Assembly: GCA_963556695.1 (NCBI GenBank)
Contig: CAUWAG010000012.1
Coordinates: forward strand, 310,001 to 374,000
Direction: 5' to 3'
Length of the DNA: 64,000 bases
Origin: Anthostomella pinea
Lineage: Eukaryota > Ascomycota > Sordariomycetes > Xylariales > Xylariaceae
Shown here: positions 20,640-31,199 of the stretch, one piece after another
How the letters are laid out: every line of letters starts with the position of its first letter
How positions within the stretch are numbered: the first letter of the stretch is position 1
Made by a program: the position numbers and the translations under genes
Notes under the pieces: generated by a model
What the model was told of the DNA's origin: nothing
Databases searched by the model: none
The model's input: the letters and a program-made list of their open reading frames with translations, nothing else

Positions 20640-23600
20640 AGCCAGTTTATGGTTTCCGCCTACCTCCCTTTCACTGTTCTTGGACGATGGTTGGCATGGG
20701 CACTTGCGGACCGTGGAGGACGGCAGGATCTGTTTCTCAAGACCGCACGGGTTGTCGTTCACTGGACTTGGCTACTCCCTCGTGGGGTGCGCCTGTGTTG
20801 GTGCTCTTATTATATAGGTAGCTGTTGGATGATGATGACGATGATGAGTGTTTGAATGCCAGATTCAGGATTTCCAACAGCTAGTTCCCTTCCAATTTTC
20901 TGATGTGTCTACGTCTACCAACTGCCCGCTTTGCCAGAACACAACGCTCGTGCTTTCTAAGGACTCATCCCCTTGGTATGAAATGGACTGCACCTCATGG
21001 GTCGATTCTAGTACGTTTTAGAAGTAGCTACAGTGAGATGGGTAGGGCAGTAAGTAATGTTTGGGCTAGAAATAGAAGTGTTGACTGCAAGGAGGGCCTT
21101 GGAGGTTCTCCCAACATAGGACAATCTAGGCCACAACTATGTGCAGATTGTATTGAGGCACAGAACGAAGAAACACGGGTCATAAGCAAGGGTATTATGA
21201 GATCTGCTATTATGAACCGCTCTGTCTTATATAAAAGGCACAAAGTCTGCCAAAGCACGTGGGCTGTCTTGGAAGGCTACGTAACTTACTTATTCATCAA
21301 CAAATATGTACACGAGTCTCTGCCGTGTGATTGCGGGCCTCCGCCCATCTCTTTCTGCGCGTGTTTCCTCCCACTGGTAGACCCAACACTGAGACGAACC
21401 ACCCGAACAGTCTGAACCCTCGCTGTGGCTGGTTTGAGACATCAAGCAGAACCAAGATTCGCTGTGGTACAGAAACACCTCGTAGGTACCGCAAAATACT
21501 GTCTAAGCACTCAGTTGAAATCTCCGGGCCTGCGAGTCAGGCTTCAGCAAACGCAGCTGTTACTCTTTATAAGAGGCCTTTCTGCCGGCGCCGGACAGAT
21601 TCCCGCGAGATCGGGTTGTGAGGGAACAGTGACGATTTGGTGGAGCAAAACAGGTTCAACGGTCTAGACCCGGGTTCGTTGAGGAGCCGAGACAGGGGCG
21701 TGGCGGAGATGCCTATAGGCTGAACTTCCAACAGCCTCATCTGTCAAGCTGAAAAGGACCGGCGGTGTGATGGGCTGGCGGCCTCGCCTTGCCTCTAGCC
21801 TCAGGTGAGCTGATACCTGATTGTGGCCGATGCAACGCCTCTGACGGGTAGTATCGCGAGAAACGTGGTTATGGGGTGGCTGAGGGTGCCGTCACTGAGA
21901 CATGCCGTGCCGTGCCGCTCCGCTCCTGGGAGTCGCGATGGCATGGGAAGCTAATGCAGATATAACATGGGGTTTACAGCTGAGTACCACAACCACGGGC
22001 TAGTCGGCAGAATCTTCCCTGCATAACATGCAAGCCCGTGGCTATGCTATACCCAGGTGTCTAGTAGTGTCTAGGAAGACGCATATGGCGCCTGTACGTC
22101 GACGAGGAGGATCGTCTGATGCTGTACTCACGATCTGCCCAGCCCATTTGGCAAATCTGAATAGTTAAACCCAGGAGACGCCGAATCAAACGTTGATCCG
22201 GGCACAGGGCTGTGAACTAGCCCGCTCGGCCGACTGTCACCACGCGTGTTATAAGCGACTTGATGGTCTAAAGGGAATACCGATTGGGCACATACATGTT
22301 CGCAGGCAACGTGGAGAAGCCCAAAATTGCTGCGAGCAGCTTTCCTGAATGCGTTGGCGGGACACTGCCACGGGAGTCCTGTCGGTGCAGCGTAGGATTG
22401 AAACTCGACGCAGAACGCAGATAAGATGGAATCATGGAATCAAGGTCCCCGGCAGGGATTCGCCTAATTGGTAAGCTGCGCCGGATATTGATGTGATCAT
22501 TACAGGGCTGGCATGGAAAATGTGTGCTTGTTGAACTACGACAAGCAGATAGAGAGGCAGAGAGAGGTTGATAATTGGTAGAGTGAGGTCAGCACGGACT
22601 CGGGTATGCCGTCGCCATGCCGGAAAGGGGAGGCTGCAGATGGTAAACCATTGTTCCCGCATGGCTGCAGCTCGGAGACCTATCATGATGGCTAAGAAAG
22701 AACAGCCAATGCGACCTTGAAGCGGACAGTTCGTCTGAATTTGAGTAGGTGTGGGTTCGTGATGTGTGGTATCGACCTTAAAAGTACTATGCAGAACTTA
22801 GAAGGGTCAGTCCCAAAGCGGTCTGAGCGGTCTGCCACGTGGAGAGAACCCCGGAGACCTGACGAGGTGCAACGGCGGACTTGCCGGTGTATTGAAGCGA
22901 ACATGGCTGGTTAGAGCGAGCATCAGTCAACAAAGCCACGATGACAAACTCAGAGTATGGTGATATGCGTCCGTGGCTGTGGTGGTGGTCATACAAGGCG
23001 CTGATTCGCTCTCTTGGGATATTTGACAGGTTGGCATTTGCAACGGTAACGACGCAGACATGTCGGCTTCCGGATCGCGAAATAGGGTGTCTTGTCAGGA
23101 GCTGTGTAGCCAGAGAGAAGTTCCTTGTCGCGAGCTGAGTGTTATCAATGTTGATTTCAGAGGCGTGATTGGCCGACTCCTGAGATAACCAATAACCAAG
23201 TGGATTAGCAAGAGATGAGTGACGATGCAAAGCGAAAGCAGTGGCACTGAATCAAAATCCTTGATGAGTTGAACTGTGGTGATGTGCGACTATCACGACT
23301 TGGATACTTCATGTTGGTAGGACTGAGAAGTGAGGAGAAAGATGACTGTCTGATGGAGGTGGACCTTCAGATGTGTGTGGGTGACGGGTATGCAAGCTCT
23401 TTGCAGGCCATCTCGCCCTATCACGGTTAGCCCAAGCCTGAAATTACCGACCTGCCCCACCACCTGCATCTTCTCGCCCAGATACAGAAACTCAGCTTAC
23501 CCAATACGGCTGGACCCTCATCTATAGAATTTAGTCATTCACCTTGCCGATACCCGTGACCGCGGCCAGGGCAGGTCTCTCAGGGCCTCTCTCATCGATA

Positions 23601-24131
23601 ATCTCTCACTCCGTCGCTAAAGGTGTTGACATACATACATCCCGGCCTCGCGCGTCGCCTCCGCCTCCCCTCCCGCCCACGACAGCTGGCTGAGTTCGCG
23701 CGACATCAACCTCTTCATCGACATACGTCCACGTCCCGCCTTTGCTCTCTGCGCCCCCCTGCACCGTAAGTCCCTACCGGCTGTCCCTGACCGCCCAGCT
23801 GGGTGCCCTAGCGTCTTCTAAGTTCTCGTCGTGCTATAGGCTATGCTTGGCATAGCTGAGTCTGCTTTTACTTACATGTGCTTTTATACCTACTATTGAG
23901 CTGCAACTACATTACCTTTATAATAACTCTACCTGTGACCTAGGAACATCACTACGCGACACCGTTAGAAGCGACACAGCCTCTCTACCTACGTATAAGA
24001 ACCTACGCTTTGTCCAACTCTTTCAACACCACCCCCACCATCGCCTCTTAGAAGTCTGTTCCCCCGCTGCCGTCCGAAAGTCGCGGCTACACCAACAGCA
24101 TTCCTCTCGCCAGCATACCTACAGATCGGAT
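20640..24131. other. Intergenic stretch, metacaspase promoter at right end
   Basis: No gene seen in 3.5 kb. Open frames (the longest 170 codons, at 20903-21415) show no recognisable domain, are rich in Arg/Ser/Cys and overlap other frames. The last 500 bases are the presumed promoter and leader of the metacaspase gene; they contain a CT-rich tract at about 23650-23680 typical of fungal promoters. Confidence 0.55.
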
Positions 24132-26071
24132 ATGTCAGGTTACGGCTATCCGGGAGGCTACGGTCCGCCACAGCCTCAGTACCAGGGCAACAACTACTAC
24201 CAACCGTATGCTCGGCCCGCCATCTTCATGCGTCATGGGTTATAGCATGGCATGCCTAACTGAAGTCTTTGTAGTCCTCCTCAAGGGTACAACAACGGCT
24301 ACCCGCCGCCGCAAGCAGGGCATCCGCCTCCTCAGTCCTACGCCTACAATCAACAACCTCCGCAACAGCCCTACTACAACCAGGTAACAACCTACTGCCC
24401 GTCACCCCGTCTCGAACACATCGAGCCCCGCTTACCGTAGATCGGTTATCAGGGTCCGCCCCCGCAACAGCACGCCGGCTATAACCAACCACCGGGCCAG
24501 TACGGCAGACCTGGTAAGACATCGACCACCCCTTCACCTTGACCGGGGAGTCGGGGACTGATACTCGGACACCAGGGGTGCCCACCGCGAACTCGAATGC
24601 CTACAACCATGGCAACTATAACGCGCCTCCCCCACCACCCACCACTCCGCAACACTTTGGCCACGGCGCCCCTACGGGCTACGCCTTTCAATATAGCAAT
24701 TGTACCGGCCGGAGGAAAGCTCTGCTCGTTGGCATAAACTACTTTGGTCAACGGGGACAGCTCCGCGGTTGTATCAACGATGTTAGGAACATGTCAGGCT
24801 ACCTCGTCGAGAATTTCGGCTACAAGCGGGAGGACATGGTCATACTCACCGATGACCAGCAGAACCCCATGAGCCAGCCTACGAAACAGAACCTCCTACG
24901 TGCCATGCACTGGCTTGTCAAGGACGCGAGGCCGAACGACTCGCTCTTTTTCCACTACTCCGGTGCGTCGATGCCTGTCACGATACCATCACGGTGAAGC
25001 TACGGGGTGGGTTCTAACAATTTGCTCAGGTCACGGTGGTCAAACGAAAGACCTGGACGGTGACGAGGATGATGGCTACGACGAAGTTATCTATCCCGTA
25101 GACTTCCGTCAGGTCGGTCACATAACCGATGATGAAATGCACCGAATCATGGTTCGGCCTCTGCCATCCGGGGTCCGGTTGACCGCCATCTTCGACTCGT
25201 GCCATTCTGGTACCGCACTGGATCTGCCCTACATCTACTCCACCCAGGGTATCCTCAAGGAGCCCAATCTTGCCAAAGAGGCTGGTCAAGGTCTGCTCGG
25301 CGTTATATCATCATACAGCCAAGGCGACCTTGGTGGTGTTGCGACCAACATCATGGGCTTCTTCAAGAAGGCAACCGGTGGCGAAGACGCTCACAACAGA
25401 GCTATGGCAACCAGGACTTCAGCAGCAGATGTCATTATGCTTTCCGGAAGCAAAGATGATCAGACTTCGTTCGTATACCCTTCCACTTTGGCATTTTTCA
25501 ATGGCGTCCATATTCTGAGTCATGCGCCGTTCGCCCCTTTCTATTCGACACAAGTGTAGAATGGAAACGGCCGTCTGTCTGTTGTATTTTAATGTACCAA
25601 AGGGGACATGTTGCAGGCGTCTTACGAGGGTGTTGGTTTTACCTGTACATACGGAGCGTATTTGCTTTGTACGCCCTGGTCAAAGAACAGCGAAGCAGGC
25701 TGTGACTTTGCACCCTAGGGCAACGAGTTACGTTGGGTCATACCCGAGCTTGACTTTCCCTTCCTTGGCTGATCAACCTGTCTCTCGCCTGAGTCCATCT
25801 TTGCTAACCAATTCAAAGTGCCGACGCAACTATTGCGGCCCAGGCTACTGGTGCCATGTCATGGGCCTTCATCACGGCCTTGAAGAAGAAGCCGCAACAA
25901 AGTTACGTGCAACTTCTCAACAGCATTCGAGATGAGCTGTCCAAACGGTATACCCAGAAACCACAGTTGTCTTGCAGCCATCCTTTAAGTACGTATTATG
26001 TGTCTCCTGCAAGACCTCGTATCCCTACTGATTCGTTGAGTCTAGATACGAACCTGCTGTTCGTAATGTAA
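24132..26071 (+). CDS. MCA1: Type I metacaspase
   Basis: Seven exons (24132-24205, 24275-24383, 24441-24513, 24576-24962, 25030-25468, 25819-25988, 26046-26071) give 425 residues. The N-terminal prodomain, about 1-120, is rich in Gly, Tyr, Pro and Gln, as in yeast Mca1. The p20-like domain starts at [13 protein letters not shown]. The catalytic dyad is visible: His216 in SGHGGQ and Cys272 in FDSCHSGTA. The p10-like part follows with [21 protein letters not shown] and the usual NTNLLFVM end. Metacaspases are clan CD cysteine peptidases that cleave after Arg or Lys and act in protein quality control, ageing and stress-induced death, mostly in the cytosol. The intron at 25469-25818 is 350 bp with a weak GTTCGT donor, unlike the other introns (57-69 bp); its ends are supported because joining them restores the conserved run [13 protein letters not shown]. 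Confidence 0.95.
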
Positions 26072-28428
26072 ACGTATCGAGACGCTCAATCAGCGTTAGC
26101 TTGATGCTTTATGTGTACACTGGGAGTCTGACTTATAGCGGGTGAGGGGGTGTTTATCTCCGGACCGGTATGCATCAGGGCTTCTAGGGGTAATGCTTCT
26201 CTTCAGGATCACAAAAGGCAGGATATATATGCACCTTGGGGGTATCTAATTTTGCTTGCGGTGAAACTGATATCTGTTCTGTCTGGTGTGAAGGCGTCTT
26301 TTAATTGGTGATATTCCGCTTTATGCCCGAAGTAGGTGGAACAAGTGGCAACAATGTGAAAGGAGAATGACAAGCAAGGTATGGGTATTGCTTGTCATGA
26401 CGTGGCTCATGAGACGCGGACATTGTTCGTGACATATCTCGTCAACTCGTCAAGTGCCGTGGCGAGGCAACACCTGCTGACATAAGTGTTGGCTGTGTAC
26501 TGCGATCGACTTTAACGTACATGTTCAGGTCAACGATATCTCTGCTTGATGTGTATTCAACACCCTGTGAGACCGTTCCCTACATCTGGTTCCATAGTCA
26601 TGTCTCCGAGACACCAAAGGCTCTCAAGACTGCTTTGGCTGAGCAAGTTGATAGCCACCATTCATTGATTGACCTTTGGGAGGGTGAGTCTTCTCGAGTA
26701 TTCCTAAGGCTGGGTACGCAACATCAAGGAGGAAGTAAAATCAACTTCGAGGGGACCATCTCGTTCATCCCCTTATCCTCCAGCTTGCCTCTAAAACCAG
26801 CCTCAGCTTCCCTCTGGAGCCCTGCTTTGACAAGACTCATGAACTCTATACCATGATGGGCTTGTATCACCGTCTCAAGAAAGCGTGGGCAGAAGTGACA
26901 TCAGAATAGGATTGGTTGTCATGAGTCTCCGATAGTCGAGGCTCAGTTTAAGAAGCTCAGTTCCATACGTGAAGCTTTATACACTCTTTGAACCCTACCC
27001 GCTGTCTCAACTCACCCCAAGACCGGCAGCGTGTGACTTGACCAATAGCCATATGCTTTTATTTTGCTCGTCAGCCCAAAGTCAAGACAATGTCGTCTGC
27101 ATTGACCCGACTCCCTGAACCGCATCTGGCAGTCGAGGCATTTGCGGTTGATTTTCACTACACTGCGGATTGTCATGTGCCTTTGCCACTGGAGACCAGT
27201 GGTCATCATGCCCGTCATATGGAGTCTGGTCGTGTCGAAATGGCACCGGGTAGGTTTACAGAAGGATGTAGGCAACGTCTCCTTTCCTTGGGTCTGTTCT
27301 CAGTAGATATGAACGACAGAGATACGAACACGAGCCACGACCACCACCACTGTCAACAATACTCCTCGTCTGCATACTCAGTTAAGAAACCTCAACGTGG
27401 AACAACCCAGTCGAGACCCCTCTCACTTGCCACACTTCCCACCCTCCCGCCTGTACTGATATCAGCCCACCACCGAGCAACAAAACACCCCCGACACCCC
27501 CATCAACTATCACGGGATCATGACCGTCCACGTACACGCACCCGCAGACGCACCCCCATATCCATGACTGGACCTCCCAGCCGCCTCCTAGTACACTCCA
27601 CCGGCGGCACTCCTCATCTTCCTTCCCCCCCGGACATAAACTAAGGGGGTTCACTGCGTCAGTGGACCGGCGTGATAATAACCACTCGGTTTGGTCAGCT
27701 TGGTGGGGTTTACTATTAGAGCTGGTCGATTTGGGGATTGTTATGTTAGATGTGTTGGATTTGAAGCAGTTCAAGTGGATGCCCCCCCGAGTTCCCCAGC
27801 AACCAAAACCCGCAGGCCATATATACCGTAATATGAGCCCGAACTCTCACCGACGCCCTGTACAAGCGTCAACCCTTAAGGCCCACTGGTACAGCGGTAT
27901 GAGACAAAACTCGGGTTTTTCGTAGGTCTGCAGTTCGATTCCGGGGCGTGCTGGCATGCAAGTGGATAGGGCTTCGCTCGGGACAAGGCACGATGCTTAA
28001 TAGGGTCGGATCGTGGACTAAGCTTTTTGCAACATTGTATACTTTTCTTCTTCTTTTTACATGACTAGGTAAGTAAAGGCAGGAGGCCTTGGATAGCCCA
28101 CAGATGCCTGGATTGTTCGCATCGCCCTTGCGACTCGAAGATAACTGTGACTTCGTCCCATTTATACTGGTCAGGTAAGCATATGACTGGCTGGACGTTT
28201 CTTCATCTCGGCTTGGTCTGACTTTGGTGATGTAGCAGTGGTGTTTCTGGGCATTTCCTCCTTTATCACCCCTTTCTGCGGGGGCTCGAGGTCAGTAAAG
28301 CATGGAACGTAGTGGGAAAGCATTCATAGATCGCAAACGCGTCCCAGGTCGCTCGAATAGAGTAACTATTGAAAACCGATACTGATCTATCAAGCAAGAG
28401 TCGAAGCTGAGTACATCCCACCCCGCCA
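26072..28428. other. Intergenic stretch
   Basis: No gene seen between the convergent metacaspase and GMC oxidoreductase genes. A degenerate tRNA-like segment at about 27880-27954 is listed separately. The 184-codon open frame at 27090-27644 has no recognisable domain and looks like chance. Confidence 0.55.
27880..27954 (+). pseudogene. Possible decayed tRNA-Pro-like sequence
   Basis: The order of short matches follows a fungal tRNA-Pro: a D-arm-like GTACAGCGGTATGA, an anticodon-loop-like CTCGGGT (CGG), then AGGTC and a T-loop-like GTTCGATTCC. Acceptor and T-stem pairing are poor, so it cannot fold as a working tRNA. It may be a relic or chance. Confidence 0.25.
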
Positions 28429-30562
28429 TCACCTACGAGCAATCCCCAGCTCCCGGATAATAATATCCGCCGTCTTCTCCCCAACCGTCCAAGCCGTATT
28501 GTTAGTATTCGCCGACGCATTCCCTGGCGCGATACTCAAGTCCACCACCTTCAACCCCTGCACGCCATAGACATTGAGCCTCCCATCCACCACGCACATA
28601 CCGTCCCCCCTCCCCGCGGCGCCATCCTGCACGTGCCCAGCCCGTGCCAGCACGTCACGATCTTCTGCCGAATCCAAGCCGCGATGGCCGCGTCGTCCTT
28701 AGTCGAGTACTGGATCCGATCACCGGATCCGTGCGGGACGGCCCTGCGCGATGACGGCACGGGAGTCCGGGGCGAAGTCGGGCTTGTGGCTGGGTATTTC
28801 GCCTTGGTATATCTTCATTCGGCGCGCTACTTCGCGCTGTTTCTTGTACGCCCAGATGTGTGTCTTCATGTCGATCTCTTGGGGATCCGATAGGAACCCG
28901 GTCTTGAAGTCGAGAGGGCCTTCGAGAGTAGGGCCCGTTATATGCTTTTTAGTTACAACTGTAAGTAAGTATGTCTTGAACTTTAGCTATAGTGGAAATC
29001 GGTGCATAGGAGATGGCTTTGTGACTTACGACATGTCCTCTCGAATAGGGGTATGCATTGTAGAGACCCAGACCGAAGTAAGAGGTGTCTTTGGGAAACT
29101 GGTTCGGGTCCCCAAGGAGTCTGTTGAACAGCCATGTTAGTGGAATAAGCGAGCGTGACCAGTGTACCGCCATGACTTACCCCATGGACAGGTTCCCCAA
29201 GGACAGAGGCTTTTCAGCGACATCTCTAAAGTCTCTGTCCCATACCGTCCGAAAGTCGTGGCCGAGAGCGTCGACTTCTTTCTCGGTCGGCCGGATCTTG
29301 AACGAGGCATCGAAACCGTTCCATCCGAGGATCTTGTCCCGACTCATCAGGAGCTTCCCAATGCTTGCGGGCGGGTCTGCAGAAGCAAAAGCAGCGTCGT
29401 TGGTCTCCTCCTTGGGAATGCTCGACTTGTAGTGATAAGAAACCACTTGATGGTCCTGGTACCCGTCGCCTACGCCTGGGACATCTGCTACCACAGGAAC
29501 TCCAGCGTCTCGCAGGCCCTGAGGGTCACCAACACCCGATCGTTCGAGGATTCCTGGGGTACCGAGAGCTCCACACGATAGGACAACTAGTTTCCTGGCC
29601 TTGACTTCACGTGCGGCGCGCTGTGCCATGTCCTTATGGAAGGCAGGGTTGGGTCTGTACTCAACTCCAGTAGCTCGCTTGGTTTTCTCATCGAAGAGAA
29701 CCTTGATCACTTGCGATTCAACGAGCACATGGAGGTTCTCGTGTCGGCCGTCTTGGAGCCTTGGGTGCAAGTACGTACGGGCGACGTCTTGTCGGATGCC
29801 GTCGACCGATGCGTACTTCAAGCAGTGCGACGCGCCGTTATTCGAGTGGAGGTCTTGCAAGTCTCGCATCTCAGGGTAGCCAACCTGAGCCATGGCGGAT
29901 TTGAAGTCCCTTTCGGCTTCCACTTGGCGGAATGGGCCACTGGAGATCTGGATGGGACCTTCTAGGCCATGGTGCTCTTTCTTTCCATCGCCATGGTAAG
30001 TCTCAACCTGATCGGCGGATGATTGATCAGCTTGCTTGCTCACAGAAAACGAGTGGGCTCGAATGAGTATGTTTCTGCTTACCTTGTTCATGAATGGCAG
30101 CAAGTCATGAGCTGACCAGCCTTCCATGTCCCAAGCATCGTAGTCGATAGCCTGAGGTCGAGTGTACATGGAAAAATTGATAGAACTCCCGCCCCCAAGG
30201 ATCCCACCACACGCAACGGGTATGCCTCGCCCAGCAAGCTGAGCTTCCTCCTTCCCGAGATAGTATATGGCCGATCCGGTCTGAGGATGCAGAAGGGGGC
30301 GCCACATTAGCGGATGGGCAACCAGTGGGTTCTCCTGGTTATTGGGTCCATCTTCAATCAACAGCACGGAGAGTGTAGGATCAGCATCGACGAGCCTGGA
30401 CGCCAGGACACATCCAGCAGTTCCTCCTAGATTCAGCGAAAGCGAATCGGTCAGTTCGAGATGGGAAACTCATGCGTCGAACGCGTTCATGTGGCTCTCA
30501 CCTCCGGCGATAATAACGTCAACCTCTTGGATATCCTCTGGCAACGTCGTGTAAAGCCCCAT
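28429..30562 (-). pseudogene. GMC-family FAD oxidoreductase with two compensating frameshifts
   Basis: Five exons (30562-30502, 30426-30083, 30007-29181, 29120-29039, 28944-28429) match the glucose-methanol-choline oxidoreductase family (choline dehydrogenase / aryl-alcohol oxidase type). The N-terminal Rossmann motif GGGTAG (about 20-25) spans the first splice, followed by SSINF and Pro-rich substrate-side features. In the last exon the main frame meets TGA and TAA near 28710-28730. The conserved C-terminal segment with the catalytic His motif (TCWHGLGTC) lies in the frame one base later, and the final segment VVDGRLNVYGVQGLKVVDLS returns to the original frame. So one extra base near 28730-28770 and one missing base in a G-run near 28605 together keep the ends in phase. 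No intron of usable length explains this. It is either a recent pseudogene or two sequence errors; the rest is intact. Flavoenzymes of this family oxidise alcohols; the substrate is unknown. Confidence 0.85.
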
Positions 30563-31199
30563 CGCTCTCGCACTCTCGAAAATTGCTAGATGAATGGAAG
30601 TAGCGTGTCCTGGCGAGCGTACATTGTAGATGATCAACGAATGTTGTGCGAAACTCTATGATGGAGCACAATACACAAGAACCAACATCGGCCGTGCTGC
30701 AGGGGGCGTCAGCGACCACTCACGTTGGAGATGTGCCTCCCCATGCATCAGTGTTGGCCAACTCGGTACCAACCAACATGTGGCATAGTCGTTCCACGGC
30801 CGTCCCGTGGAGGGATAATTCAACTTGCAGAGAACACACCGGCTGTCGACGGTCTCGTCGGTTGACCATAGCACTATGCACAATTAGTGAATTCGGATGT
30901 AGTTAAGTCACGATTACATGGGATCTGGTTCACCCAGAGACTAAGCTGCGAGGAAGCAACCTTCGGAAGACCGATCCGCGCTAAATGTTGAAGCCCGACT
31001 CATTCATCAGGCATGTCAGAGGCTCTAAAAGCTCTCGAATTATATGTCTTGCTACACGGGCTGTCAGTCACCATCCACGGCGCAATCACCAAGTCAATGT
31101 GTGCCTTTGAATGCTTCATTTCGTTTCATTTCTTCTAGATGGGGCTTATCTGCCGGTCTATACAAGTAATCTCTAACCGGACGATGAAGCACCCATCAT
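30563..31199. other. Intergenic stretch
   Basis: This 0.6 kb lies between the start of the GMC oxidoreductase and the end of SEC24. It presumably holds the GMC promoter and the SEC24 3' region. No gene seen. Confidence 0.6.

Noticed and set aside
19884..20762. 292-codon open frame on the minus strand
   Set aside because: It is antisense to the uncharacterised gene at 18455-20639, Arg/Pro/Leu-rich and without domain features; a GC-composition shadow.
20903..21415. 170-codon plus-strand open frame
   Set aside because: No domain or membrane pattern; amino-acid composition looks random.
27090..27644. 184-codon plus-strand open frame
   Set aside because: Pro/Thr/His-rich with no domain, no splice partners and no conserved motif.
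28690..28760. A 15 bp or 63 bp intron to explain the GMC frame change
   Set aside because: 15 bp is too short to splice, and the 63 bp choice returns to the wrong frame for the conserved TCWHGLGTC segment.
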